From Rhodothermales bacterium (GTDB taxonomy: Bacteria; Bacteroidota; Rhodothermia; Rhodothermales; Bin80): a stretch of 64,000 nucleotides of DNA. Position numbers and translations under genes: made by a program. This document shows, piece by piece, positions 36,478 to 45,718 of this stretch. Location of the stretch: positions 1,499,246-1,563,245 of the forward strand of contig CATQHT010000003.1 of NCBI GenBank assembly GCA_958296045.1. The letters are read 5' to 3'. Under the pieces are notes generated by a model. That model worked only from the letters and a program-made list of their open reading frames with translations. It did not search any database and was not told the origin of the DNA. The first letter of the stretch is position 1, and every line of letters starts with the position of its first letter.

Positions 36478-38859
36478 TCAGCGAGGCAGGTGCTGCTCAA
36501 AAAGCTTTAGAATGCGGCGATATTCGTCGCGCCAACTGGAAGGCTCCCGAAAGCCATGTCCTTCCACCGGATACAGCGCAATCTCCCAGTCGTCCTTGCC
36601 AAGCTCAATGAGGCGCTGGCCCAGCCGCACAATGTCCTGAAACTGAACGTTGAGGTCCATGATGCCGTGCGGCATCAGTAACGGGTCCTCCAGCCCGTCC
36701 ACGAAATTGATCGGTGAGCTGCGGGCAAAAGAAAGCGAGTCGGTTTCAGGCGTGTTGAGGATGTTGGAGGTGTACGGGTCATTGTAGTGGGCCCAGTCCG
36801 TGACGCTGCGCAACGCGGCGCCGGCTCCGAAGTGCTCCGCCTCCGTGAACAGCGCCATAAGCGTTATGAAACCCCCATAGGAGCCGCCGTAAATGCCGAT
36901 GCGCTCGGCTTCCAAGTCGAACCGTTCCTGCAGATACTTCGAGGCGTCGACATAGTCCTGCAGGTCGCGACCCCCCATATGCCGGTAGATCGCCGTGCGC
37001 CAGTCGCGACCATATCCCGACGACGCCCTGAAATCCACCTGGAGCACTGTGTAACCAAGGTCGGTAAGAAGATTGTGAAACATGTACTCCCGATAGTAGC
37101 TGCTCCAGCCGTGATGCACATTCTGTGCGTACCCAGCACCGTGCACGAACAAGACACCCGCGCCGTTGCTCTCATCGGGCACAAATAGGTGCGCCGGCAC
37201 CATGGCGCCGTCCGAAGCCTCGTAGCGGATCGTTTCGGGAATACGCCATTGATACGCCTGCCACTGTTCTGACGGAGAGACGGTGATCCGCTGTGCGCTG
37301 TCGGCAGGACTCTGCAGATACACTTCAGGCGGCTCGGTGATGAATGAGCGCAAGACTCCCAGCCGTTCGCCGTCTGGGCTGATAGCGGTGCTGTTGCGAC
37401 CATCCAACGTCGTGAGTATACTGCGCACCCCGCCGCCAATAGGCATCTCGTAGAAATGCCGCGCAAACGGGGATTGCTCCGTGCTGGTGAAGTACCAGCG
37501 GGTCCCGTCACGAGATATCTGCGGACCAAACACCTCAAAGTCGCCGCTAGTGAGCAGCGTCCTGGTGCCCGTCTCCACGTTGACGGTATACAGATGGCTG
37601 TAGCCGGAAGCCTCGCTCTGAAACCAGAAGTGCCGCCCGTCTGGCAGCCAGCCCCCGGCGCTGGAGCCTCCAAACCAGGAAATGCCTGGTCCGGCAATCC
37701 ATGCGTCATCATGCTGCCGGTCAAGAGTAGTGATCGTCCCGTGAGCCGCATCTAGACGAACAAGCCACCGATCCTTGTGGTCGCGTGCGCGAATCTCCAG
37801 CACCGCAAGGCTCCCATCCGCATTCCAGAAAGGTCCATAGCTGTACAGCGCCCGACGGGTTTTAGCGGAATCGACTTCGATCCCTTGCTCACCCAGGTAT
37901 GCTGGCACATCGTATACGCCTTCTACCTGGTGCAGATCGATGGTATAGGTAGTATCTCGACGCAGGTCTTGGATGTGCAGCGTAGCGGTCCCATAGGGTC
38001 TTCCCACCTTCGCGCGCGCCGAGCGCTCTTGGGCATATCCGCTGGCTGTGACATAATCCATGCCCACGGTGCGCTGCGCGTTGGCGTCTTCCTGGATTAC
38101 AAAGGACACAAAACGCTCGCTTGGATCGATGCGGAGCTGCGACGGAGAATTGTCGTTCAACCAGAAGGTCGGAGGTGGACTTTCAGCCGCCCGGTCCCGC
38201 TCGCGGGCCTCTTCCTGCAGCTCTTCCTCTTCATGTTCCTCGCGAATGTGGTCAAAGAGCGCCAGCTGCTGATCCTTCAGAATCTGCGCCTGTGCGCTGT
38301 CTTTCCGCTCCTGGGGTTCTTTGCCGCTACGCAGGTCCGTCAACTGCCGCACCGCGCCTGTTGTGAGATCCTGGCGGAACAGGTTACCCTCTGCGCTGAA
38401 AACGATGGCTTCCCCATCTGGAGTAAAGCGCGGACTGCTTTCGGACCTCCTGGTATGCGACAGGCGCGTGGTTTCTCCCGAGTCCCGATAGTGCAGGTAC
38501 AGGTCTCCACGCTGGGCATAGACCTTACGATTGAATGAGGCGTCATATACATGCGTCTGATGATGCCAGCCCGTAAATGACGGGCCGAGCACACGACGCT
38601 CTTCGTGCGTCAACTTGACGGGTTCGCCACCGTCCCGATCGACCTTGAATAGCGAGTCTGCTGGAAACACGCCTTGCGGATTCCATCTGAAGTACAGCAC
38701 TTGGCCGTCTTCCGACCAGAAAGGCATGCCGGGCCAGGAGCCGATCCACGTATCGGGGTCCTGCATGATCTTGTCTACAGAAAGCTGAGACTGCTGCGCC
38801 AGGAGCGGTCCGCAGAGAAACAGGCCCAAGCCCAGTAAGAGAATCTTCCGATGTGTCAT
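36478..38859 (-). CDS. S9-family serine peptidase (DPP-IV/acylaminoacyl-peptidase-like)
   Basis: A 793-residue exported peptidase: signal peptide at 1-21 (ILLLGLGLFLCGPLLAQ), a beta-propeller with WD40/PD40-like strands to about 530, then an alpha/beta hydrolase. The catalytic triad is Ser660 in GIYGGSYGGF, Asp735 in HGIMDLNV and His768 in VEGHGF. FVHGAGYAQNVHHGW is the oxyanion-region loop. An insertion of acidic helix (EEHEEEELQEEARERDRAAE) lies near 215. It probably trims peptides in the periplasm or outside. It converges with the sulfatase gene across a 198-base gap. Confidence 0.92.
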   Translation of the reverse strand: MTHRKILLLGLGLFLCGPLLAQQSQLSVDKIMQDPDTWIGSWPGMPFWSEDGQVLYFRWNPQGVFPADSLFKVDRDGGEPVKLTHEERRVLGPSFTGWHHQTHVYDASFNRKVYAQRGDLYLHYRDSGETTRLSHTRRSESSPRFTPDGEAIVFSAEGNLFRQDLTTGAVRQLTDLRSGKEPQERKDSAQAQILKDQQLALFDHIREEHEEEELQEEARERDRAAESPPPTFWLNDNSPSQLRIDPSERFVSFVIQEDANAQRTVGMDYVTASGYAQERSARAKVGRPYGTATLHIQDLRRDTTYTIDLHQVEGVYDVPAYLGEQGIEVDSAKTRRALYSYGPFWNADGSLAVLEIRARDHKDRWLVRLDAAHGTITTLDRQHDDAWIAGPGISWFGGSSAGGWLPDGRHFWFQSEASGYSHLYTVNVETGTRTLLTSGDFEVFGPQISRDGTRWYFTSTEQSPFARHFYEMPIGGGVRSILTTLDGRNSTAISPDGERLGVLRSFITEPPEVYLQSPADSAQRITVSPSEQWQAYQWRIPETIRYEASDGAMVPAHLFVPDESNGAGVLFVHGAGYAQNVHHGWSSYYREYMFHNLLTDLGYTVLQVDFRASSGYGRDWRTAIYRHMGGRDLQDYVDASKYLQERFDLEAERIGIYGGSYGGFITLMALFTEAEHFGAGAALRSVTDWAHYNDPYTSNILNTPETDSLSFARSSPINFVDGLEDPLLMPHGIMDLNVQFQDIVRLGQRLIELGKDDWEIALYPVEGHGFREPSSWRDEYRRILKLFEQHLPR

Positions 38860-39206
38860 TGTGATGCGTGCGGGTATGCAGTGCGGATTAGGATACGATA
38901 ATCCGACTGGCTACGTAGCAACGTTGCGTCTTCTGGGCGGCACTGCTGATCCTTCACTTTCAGAACAAGGACCTATGGCGATCGCCAGACGCATCGGGTC
39001 AACAGCCACATGCGCATGCCCGCGGCATAGGCCAGAGCGCACTTCGTTACAGGGTCTGCATCCTTAGAGCTGAGCCTCACAGCACCGCAGGCAAGGGGCG
39101 CGCAAGACCGCCTTGTTTGGCGGCTGAGGGACCCGGGGGCGACGGTCAGAGGCCTTGCGCGGAAGCCTATTGCCTGTTAAGGCCCCTGCACGCTGTCCGC
39201 TTGCAT
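38860..39206. other. Intergenic region, no gene recognised
   Basis: Between the start of the S9 peptidase (minus strand) and the 3' boundary of the group II intron remnant. It must hold the peptidase promoter; I see nothing else to name. Confidence 0.4.
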
Positions 39207-39246
39207 GTCGAGTAGCCCGGGGGAATCTCTCCCCCAGGCCCTCATA

Positions 39247-39280
39247 GAACCGGACGTGCACGTCTCCACGCATCCGGCTC
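39247..39280 (-). ncRNA. Group II intron domain V
   Basis: A 34-nucleotide hairpin reading GAGCCGGATGCG, then TGGAGACG, then the pairing arm TGCACGTCCGGTTC on the minus strand. It has the AGC catalytic triad near its base, the GNRA-like tip and the matching GGTTC end that characterise domain V. It sits about 230 bases after the maturase stop, the normal position. Confidence 0.85.
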
Positions 39281-39394
39281 TTCCCGGTCCGTCAGACGGT
39301 TGTTGCTAACCATCCAGAGCTGCCTCCCAATGGATCGTCCCGTTTCCAGTTGTCCTATAGATCAACAACAGACCAGGCTACTCCATCGCGGTAG

Positions 39395-39414
39395 CCCCAG
39401 GGTTTCCCCTGGGG
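39395..39414. other. Strong hairpin in the intron linker
   Basis: Inverted repeat CCCCAGGG/CCCTGGGG with a four-base loop, extended by one G-C pair. It lies between the maturase stop and domain V and is probably part of intron domain IV; a terminator role is possible but there is no T run. Confidence 0.5.
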
Positions 39415-39509
39415 CCCCGCCCAGGTAGGGTCGGGGTCTGGCGCGCCAATCCACAGGACTCAGTCGGTAACCGCCTTGTCCTGGAATCACGTTTCCAGAC
39501 CCCACCACA

Positions 39510-39845
39510 TCAAACCACGGCGTGCGGTTTTCCCGCACCGGGCTTTCCTGCTGGATACGCCGTAAAGTTCATACGCAGTTGGCGTGGGCGTGCTTTCGGC
39601 TTGTAATACGATATGTGCCACTGGTTGTACAGTCCCAGTCGCTCGTAGAACAGGCGCCTATTCCACCGTTTCCAACCATAGCTCCGACGTCCTCGGGCTC
39701 GCATCAGATGGCGCCTGATCTTCAGTTCTACCCAATTGCGGATGTAACGAAAGCATCGGCTGGATTGCCCTATCCGAAAATAGTTCAGCCATCCCCGCAA
39801 AATCGGGTTGATACGTTCAATTACACGTGTGACCGGCTGTGAGCG
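39510..39845 (-). pseudogene. Group II intron reverse transcriptase/maturase, C-terminal fragment
   Basis: The open frame is 39510-39929, but similarity begins only near 39845. The maturase X domain is clear: ERINPILRGWLNYFRIG, then IRNWVELKIRRHLMRARGRR, YGWKRWNRR and LGLYNQWHISYYKP. The reverse transcriptase fingers and palm, including the YADD box, are absent. The first 25 or so residues of the frame are not maturase. Confidence 0.85.
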
Positions 39846-39958
39846 AAAACGTCGGATTACGCAGCCTGCTCCGATGGAGTTGTTTCTTATCGCTTTTTGT
39901 GCTACCCTGGACACTCCCTGTTTGGCCATGGCCAGCTCTAACCTGAACGGTGATTACC

Positions 39959-41998
39959 ATGACTGACAAGCTTACCTCGATCGTATCGCAACTTTGGCAC
40001 AGGCATGGTTGGTGCCTGATTCTAGCTGGGTTGGCCTGCACACTGTCCGTGCAGACTGCCACGGCACAGCCGGTGTCAACCGCATTCGACATACTGAAGG
40101 CCTTGTACGAGTCTACTGACGGCGACAATTGGACGGACAACACGGGTTGGGATATAACCAGGGTACCAACTGCTGCAGAATTGGATACATGGCATGGCAT
40201 TACCTACGACGGAGGGACCGAGGCTCTGCGACGGGTTGCTTTACGTGATAATAACCTTGTAGGTCCGATTCCCAGCGAGTTGGGCAGCCTTTCCAAACTG
40301 GAACGCCTTGACTTATCACAGAATGCTATATCGGGTACGGTGCCCGCCAGCCTGGGCAACCTTTCCAAACTGAGAAGTCTTAACCTGGGGAGCAATGATC
40401 TTTCGGGCACGATTCCGAGCGAGTTGGGCAACCTTTCCAATCTGGAATGGCTTTACTTGCAAGGCAATGCTATATCGGGTACGGTGCCCGCCAAGCTGGG
40501 CAATCTATCGAGTCTGAGATATCTTGTCTTGGCGAAAAATGATCTTTCGGGCAAGATTCCCAGCGAGTTGGGAGACCTCCTGAACCTCGAGTGGCTCACC
40601 GCAGACGTCAATGAGCTTTCGGGCACGATTCCCAGCGAGTTGGGAAACCTTTCCAAACTGAGAAATCTTAACCTGGGGAGCAATGAGCTTTCGGGCACGA
40701 TTCCCAGCGAGTTGGGAAACCTCCTGGACCTCGAGTGGCTCTCCGCAGAATACAATGATCTTTCGGGCACGATTCCCAGCGAGTTGGGAAACCTTTCCAA
40801 ACTGAGAAATCTTCTCCTGGGGAGCAGTGATCTTTCGGGCACGATTCCCAGCGAGTTGGGAAACCTTTCCAATCTGGAAATCCTTGCATTATCAGGCAAT
40901 GAGCTTTCGGGCACGGTTCCCAGCGAGTTGGGAAACCTCGTGAACCTCAAGGATTTCGGCGCATCCAATAATGAGCTTTCGGGCCCACTTCCCAGCGAGT
41001 TGGGAAACCTTTCCAATCTGGAATACCTGTATCTTCACGACAATCAACTCTCGGGTCCATTCCCCGACTGGATCGAAAACCTTACGAATCTTAAGAGTCT
41101 TTCATTGGGTTGGAACAATTTCTCAGGTGGAATCCCCAGCAGACTGGGTGATCTGGTAGGTTTGACAAGCCTTCGGCTGACCGGGAGTACTATATCAGGT
41201 ACAGTCCCCGGTGGGCTCGGGAATGCTTCGGCACTGGAACTCCTCCGCCTGGACACCACTTCTCTAAGTGGATCACTGCCGACCACCCTCACGCAGCTAA
41301 GCAACTTATCAACATTCTACTTTGCTGGAGCCCAAGGCCTTTGTGCACCGGCGGACAGTGCCTTCCAGGCGTGGCTGAACAGCATCCCGGATACAAACGG
41401 GCCCATGTGCGCACCTTTGAATCTTACAGGTACCATTGCAAATCAAATCCTTCCCAGAGCACAGCCCATTGCACCGCTGGTCTTGCCTGAAGCCTCGGGA
41501 GGTGTGCCGCCGATCAATTACACGCTGGCGCCTACACTGCCGACAGGATTGAGCTTTGACTCGGCAACGCGCACGATCAGCGGTACACCGACGGAAGTCA
41601 CGCAAGCTCCCTTGCCCTATACGTACACGGCGACCGACATGAACGGATCCGCCGACAGTTTGCACTTTACTATTGAGGTGTTTTCACCAGTGGACGCTGA
41701 GCATGCGACGTTGCCGGAATCGTTTGCCGTGCAAGGCCATTATCCGAATCCCTTCCGTGAATTGACCCGCATCGTGTTCGATCTGCCTTGGCCAGCACGC
41801 GTGACCGTTGAAGTAATGGACGTAACGGGCCGGCGCGTACTTGCTGTAGCGCCGGTGGATCTGGCCGCTGGATGGGCGCATAACATTGCAGTAAGCGGCA
41901 TTACTCTTCCTTCGGGACTCTACCTGTATCGCCTGATGGCCGTGTCGCCCGAGAGCCACGCAACGTATCTGATGGGCCGCTTCGTGCACGTTCGCTAA
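39959..41998 (+). CDS. Secreted plant-type leucine-rich-repeat protein with Ig-like and T9SS domains
   Basis: A 679-residue surface or secreted protein (ATG 39959; GTG 39950 is alternative). A signal segment near 15-35 (CLILAGLACTLSVQTATAQ) is followed by an LRR N-cap (ALYESTDGDNWTDNTGW), then about 15 LRR units of 24 residues (about 85-455) of the plant LxGxIPxxLGNL type, such as LSGTIPSELGNLSKL. A putative Ig/cadherin-like domain (PTGLSFDSATRTISGTPTEV) and a T9SS type A sorting domain (HYPNPFRELTRIVFDLP to the end) close it. Several LRR units are nearly identical in DNA, so unit number may vary between strains. It is probably an adhesin or binding protein. Confidence 0.88.
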   Translation: MTDKLTSIVSQLWHRHGWCLILAGLACTLSVQTATAQPVSTAFDILKALYESTDGDNWTDNTGWDITRVPTAAELDTWHGITYDGGTEALRRVALRDNNLVGPIPSELGSLSKLERLDLSQNAISGTVPASLGNLSKLRSLNLGSNDLSGTIPSELGNLSNLEWLYLQGNAISGTVPAKLGNLSSLRYLVLAKNDLSGKIPSELGDLLNLEWLTADVNELSGTIPSELGNLSKLRNLNLGSNELSGTIPSELGNLLDLEWLSAEYNDLSGTIPSELGNLSKLRNLLLGSSDLSGTIPSELGNLSNLEILALSGNELSGTVPSELGNLVNLKDFGASNNELSGPLPSELGNLSNLEYLYLHDNQLSGPFPDWIENLTNLKSLSLGWNNFSGGIPSRLGDLVGLTSLRLTGSTISGTVPGGLGNASALELLRLDTTSLSGSLPTTLTQLSNLSTFYFAGAQGLCAPADSAFQAWLNSIPDTNGPMCAPLNLTGTIANQILPRAQPIAPLVLPEASGGVPPINYTLAPTLPTGLSFDSATRTISGTPTEVTQAPLPYTYTATDMNGSADSLHFTIEVFSPVDAEHATLPESFAVQGHYPNPFRELTRIVFDLPWPARVTVEVMDVTGRRVLAVAPVDLAAGWAHNIAVSGITLPSGLYLYRLMAVSPESHATYLMGRFVHVR

Positions 41999-42011
41999 GG
42001 GGCCCCTTAGT

Positions 42012-42480
42012 CGTAAGCGTGCGGTGAACTACCTCTGGATTTGGGGTTGAGAACTCAGGAGATTTCCTCCTGTGACCTAGATCCTGGATCCGAAGACAAA
42101 ATCGGGATGCACGGCGGAGCAGATGTTTCCGCTGGTGGAGCAGTTCGAGAATGGTATGCAGCCCATAGCGGCGTTTTGTGCCGAGCACGGCATTTCGCCA
42201 GGGGTATCCTACTGCTGGCGGCAGAAGTACCGCAAGGAGACCGCTTCGGCAGGCGAGAACGTTTTCATAGCGATAGGCAGAGGGCCGGAGGCGAGTGAGA
42301 AGGTGCCCGTGGGGGTGCTGTATCCAGGCGGGATGCAGATACGCTTCCTAGCGCCGGTGTCCACCTCCTTCCTGCCGAAGTTGATGCGGTCATGACCGTA
42401 CTGGATTCTTCGCGCCGGTATTTCTTCTACCGTCCGCCGCTGGACATACGCAAGAGCATTTACGACTTGTGTGCCTTGCC
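42012..42480 (+). mobile_element. Left end of an IS66 element, truncated
   Basis: Begins at GTAAGCGTGCGGTGAAC, which matches the usual IS66 left end, 14 bases after the LRR stop. It holds tnpA and the first 30 codons of tnpB and breaks off near 42480, where sequence of a different element begins. Confidence 0.7.
42123..42395 (+). CDS. tnpA: IS66 accessory protein TnpA
   Basis: Ninety residues from ATG 42123; codons from 42087 (KSGCTAEQ) look like family sequence too, so the true start may be upstream. PIAAFCAEHGISPGVSYCWR is the helix-turn-helix-like part and YPGGMQIRFLAPV the C-terminal strand. The stop overlaps the tnpB start as ATGA (42392-42395), the usual coupling in IS66. Confidence 0.8.
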   Translation: MFPLVEQFENGMQPIAAFCAEHGISPGVSYCWRQKYRKETASAGENVFIAIGRGPEASEKVPVGVLYPGGMQIRFLAPVSTSFLPKLMRS

Positions 42481-42514
42481 CAAGTTTGTCAATGTAGTGG
42501 ATTGTTTTGCGTGA
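42392..42514 (+). pseudogene. tnpB: IS66 TnpB, N-terminal fragment
   Basis: Forty codons from ATG 42392. RRYFFYRPPLDIRKSIYDLC is the TnpB start; after about residue 30 the sequence changes to unrelated residues and a TGA at 42512-42514. The change marks the junction with the IS1634-like fragment. Confidence 0.75.
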
Positions 42515-42571
42515 GTTAACATATCCATAACATACAGGGAAGGTTATAAGGGCTGCTATGGCACGTGTGGT

Positions 42572-42970
42572 TTACATGTTAACATGCTCTTCAGAGGGAC
42601 GCCTTGCTTTCATTCTGCGGGTGTACGTGTTGGTTTTCAGCCCCATCGCACGGAAGACTTTACGGTGGAACGGCTTGAGGTCCTCGTCTTTGTTGAGCAG
42701 GGTGCAATGGGTTGCGTTTTGTGGGAGCACGGTTGTTACACGATGCATCTGGTTGAACTTGACCTTGAGTGTGCCCCAACTGCTGTGGATACCGCCGGTT
42801 CTTAATCGGCTGGGTATCAGATGCGCTGCGTGAAAGGCGAGAATGGACAGGAAGAGATGGGCTTCTATGCGAAGGTCCCGACTGTGATACATCCGACGCA
42901 ATCCAAGATCCGATTTTGTGGTGCGGAACGTGCGTTCGATCTCTCCTAGCTGCCAATAGGTCTGTGCGTG
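42572..42970 (-). pseudogene. IS1634-family transposase, C-terminal fragment
   Basis: About 130 residues on the minus strand: YWQLGEIERTFRTTKSDLGL (with the catalytic Glu in GEIERTF), then RIEAHLFLSILAFHAAHLI and GGIHSSWGTLKVKFN. These are the end of an IS1634-type DDE transposase. The N-terminal two thirds are missing, cut off at about 42970-43040 where the IS21 element begins. Its 3' flank meets the truncated IS66 at about 42480. Confidence 0.8.
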
Positions 42971-43106
42971 TCCAACGACACCTAGAATTGAGACCAGCGA
43001 CAATTAGAATTGCGGGGAAAGGAATCGGTGAGATGCGTATCTACGGGCAGGATTGTTCGCCTGTCAACACGCATTCAGCATGGTTGCAAATTCCAATGGA
43101 AGTGCG

Positions 43107-43155
43107 CCGCCGATTCCAGAGCATGCGCGCCATCGATTCCGGAGCATGTGCGCCA
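43107..43155 (+). repeat. IS21 left-end subterminal repeats
   Basis: Two adjacent units of about 25 bases sharing GATTCC, GAGCATG and GCGCC. Multiple end repeats bound by IstA are a hallmark of IS21. The reverse complement of this block resembles 45672-45718. Confidence 0.6.
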
Positions 43156-43290
43156 CGTACATGCACATGTGTGCATGGTAGTCTTTGGGGCTGTTGGAGC
43201 TGGTGTGATCGGGGGTATAATGTCGTGTAGAAGGTCCCCTTATCATCGTTATTCTGGGTCTTTGTTTAATCAGACAAGAGGCCCAGCGCC

Positions 43291-44866
43291 ATGGCAACCC
43301 ATCGTATTCCCATGAAGAGAGTTAGGCGCATTTTGGTGCTTTACTTTGAGCGATCCTACTCTGAGCGCCGCATCCCTCAGCATGTAGGAGTTGGTCGTCG
43401 TACGGTATCTCGCACGCTTTCGCGGTTGAAGCTGTCGGGATTGACCTGGGCGCAGTGCAAGGAGTTGAGCGATATCGATCTGGAGAACAAGCTTCACGGC
43501 TCGTCTGCGCCGCAGCGCGCCACGGCTCGTCCATTACCGGACTGGGATAAGGTTCACCGGCAGCGGCTGGAGTTCTCGTATTTGACGCTGCGAATGCTAT
43601 GGCTCGAGTACAAGGAGGAGCATCCGAATGGCTTGGAGTACAGTCAGTTCTGCAAGCGATATGGTGACTGGCGCAGGAGCGATCCGAGCGTGGACATGCG
43701 CCTGGAGCATCGGGCGGGCGACAAGCTTTTCATAGACTACTCGGGCAAGCGGCCGTCGCTTATTGACCCGTCAACGGGCAAGGCGCGCGAGGTGGAGCTA
43801 TTCGTAGCAGCGCTGGGCGCTTCGCATTACGTCTATGCGGAGGCCACGCTGACGCAGAAGCAGAAGGATGTGTGTATGTCGCTTCGCCGCTGCCTGGAGG
43901 CGTTAGGGGGGGCGCATGGTGGTGCCCGACAACATGACGACGGCCGTAGCCCGCGTGCACCGGGGCGACGTACCGAAGATCAACGCCAAATTTCAGGAGC
44001 TGGCCGACCATTACGACTGTGCTGTGGTGCCTGCTCGTCCACGACATCCAAAGGACAAAGCTATCGCCGAGAAGTCGATTCAGCTTGTTCAGAGGCAGAT
44101 CTTAGCACGGCTTCGGCATGAGCGCTTTCTGAGTCTTGCCGATCTTAACATCGCCATACAACGCTTGTTGGTGGATCTCAATGCCCGGCCCTTCCAGAAG
44201 AAGAAGGGCAGCCGTCAGAGCTGGTTTGAAGAGGTGGACAAGCCGGCCCTGCGTCCGTTACCGCCAACGCCCTATCGTTATTCGGAATGGACTAGCAAGC
44301 GGAAGGTGCAGACCAATTATCATGTGGCGATCCAAAACGCCTACTACAGCGTGCCCTATAAGTACGCTGGACGCACGGTGTACGCGCTGGTGGGCGAGAA
44401 TACGGTTCAGATCTTCCTTGATAAGGAGGATGATATGGCTATTGCCTCGCATCCCCGCTCCCCCTGGAAAGGGGATTACGTGACGATAGAGGACCACATG
44501 GCCTCTCAGCACCGCGCGTACAGCTCTTGGACACCGGAGCGATTCATACGCTGGGCCGCCACATTCGGGCCCAACATGCAGACGCTTATTGAAGCGAACT
44601 TCGGCCGTTTCCGCATCCCCGAGCAGTGCTACGTGCGTTGCAGAAGCCTGCTGAACCTAGCTAAGAAGCATGGCGCACCAGTCATGGAGCAGGCCGCTGA
44701 GGAGGCGCTCGAGCGCGGAAGGCTCAGCTATCCCGCGGTCAAAGAAATCATTAACCAGCTTGTTCGCAAACGCGGCACCAAGCAGCACCGCACCGTGGAT
44801 CACGACAACATTCGCGGCGCCACCTATTACGGCTCCGCATCAACCCAAGGAGGAGACCCATGTTAA
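43291..44866 (+). pseudogene. istA: IS21 transposase istA, split by a +1 frameshift in a G run
   Basis: First part 43291-43912 codes for the N-terminal HTH (SERRIPQHVGVGRRTVSRTL) and the first catalytic Asp (LFIDYSGK). The frame is lost in a run of seven Gs at 43906-43912. With six Gs the frame continues as ALGGRMVVPDN into the second part (43916-44866), which holds the second Asp (PDN) and the Glu (KDKAIAEKSIQLV). All three catalytic residues survive, so one extra G is the only visible defect. It could be mutation, a sequencing indel or a site of slippage. The stop overlaps istB by seven bases. Confidence 0.85.
44847..44853 (+). promoter_or_regulatory. Shine-Dalgarno sequence of istB
   Basis: AAGGAGG six bases before ATG 44860. 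It is notable because host genes in this window mostly lack such a site, so the element brings its own translation signal. Confidence 0.75.
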
Positions 44867-45618
44867 TCCATCCCATCGTAGCTAAGCTTGAACACATGCG
44901 CCTGGTGGGCATGGCCAGCGCTTTGCGAGATCAGCTCGTGACCCCAGATATGGCCGAGTTCGACTTTGAGGAACGCCTGGGACTGATGGTCGATGCAGAG
45001 ATGGCACGGCGCGAATCACGTCGCTTGAATCTGAGACTCGGGCACGCTAAGCTAAGGTGTCAAGCAAGTATGGCCGACGTCGACTACGGAAAGGGGCGTG
45101 GCCTCAGCAAACGACTCATGCTGCATCTGGCCAGCTGTCAGTGGATTCAGCGGCATGACAATGTCATCATTACCGGCGCGACAGGCACGGGCAAGACCTA
45201 CTTAGCCTGTGCGCTGGCTCATAAGACATGCCTGGAAAACTACCGGGCACAATACCACCGCCTTTCGCGACTCTTGCAGGATATGCACCTCGGGCGCGCC
45301 GATGATACCGATCGGAAACTCCTGCGTAAGATGTCAAAGGTCGATGTATTGATCACCGACGACTGGGGTACCGGCGAAGTGAACGTCACGCAACAACGCT
45401 ACCTCTTGGAGCTGTTCGACGACCGATACTGGAGTCGGTCCACCATCGCGACCAGCCAAGTCCCCGTGGAACAATGGCACGACACCATGGAAGATCCTAC
45501 CTTGGCCGATGCCATCCTTGACCGACTGGTTCACAATGCACACCACATCTCACTCAAGGGTGAATCCATGCACAAAACACACGCCCTGCGGAGCATCAAA
45601 CCCTACGACCAGGCATGA
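44860..45618 (+). CDS. istB: IS21 helper ATPase IstB
   Basis: A 252-residue AAA+ protein that remodels target DNA for IstA. Walker A is ITGATGTGKTYLACALAH (about 105-122), Walker B VDVLITDDWG (about 160-169), and sensor I IATSQVPVEQWHD (about 197-209). The C-terminal ADAILDRLVHNAHHISLKGES is typical. Intact and with a strong ribosome-binding site, overlapping istA by seven bases. It is clearly different from the decayed copy at 33125. Confidence 0.93.
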   Translation: MLIHPIVAKLEHMRLVGMASALRDQLVTPDMAEFDFEERLGLMVDAEMARRESRRLNLRLGHAKLRCQASMADVDYGKGRGLSKRLMLHLASCQWIQRHDNVIITGATGTGKTYLACALAHKTCLENYRAQYHRLSRLLQDMHLGRADDTDRKLLRKMSKVDVLITDDWGTGEVNVTQQRYLLELFDDRYWSRSTIATSQVPVEQWHDTMEDPTLADAILDRLVHNAHHISLKGESMHKTHALRSIKPYDQA

Positions 45619-45671
45619 CACATATACATGTGTGCAAAGGCCGATTTCGTGCCCCTGACGCAAGACGTAGG

Positions 45672-45718
45672 GTGGCGCGCTTGAAGCCGGAATTGGTGGT
45701 GCAGTGGATCGGAATAGG
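45672..45718 (+). repeat. IS21 right-end subterminal repeats
   Basis: Two units (TTGAAGCCGGAATTGG and AGTGGATCGGAAT) that match the reverse complement of the left-end block, marking the right end of the IS21 element. Confidence 0.55.

Larger units (their letters stand above)
39207..39929 (-). mobile_element. 3' part of a group II intron
   Basis: On the minus strand, in order: the C-terminal part of the intron-encoded reverse transcriptase/maturase, a linker with a strong hairpin (39395-39414), domain V (39247-39280) and a domain VI-like hairpin ending at about 39207 with the expected terminal AC. The 5' part of the intron and most of the reverse transcriptase are missing, so it cannot move alone. 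The 5' break lies near 39850-39930, beside the LRR gene. Confidence 0.82.
43060..45718 (+). mobile_element. IS21-family element, almost complete
   Basis: Contains istA (frameshifted) and istB, bordered by related subterminal repeats in opposite orientation: left at about 43107-43155 (units with GCGCGCCATCGATTCC) and right at about 45672-45718 (units with CCGGAATTGG and ATCGGAAT). Boundaries are approximate. It separates an IS1634 fragment from a Tn5-like transposase gene whose 5' end it removed. Confidence 0.8.

Noticed and set aside
40240..41230. Regular 72-base repeats that might suggest a CRISPR array
   Set aside because: They encode LRR units in one open frame, with no spacers.
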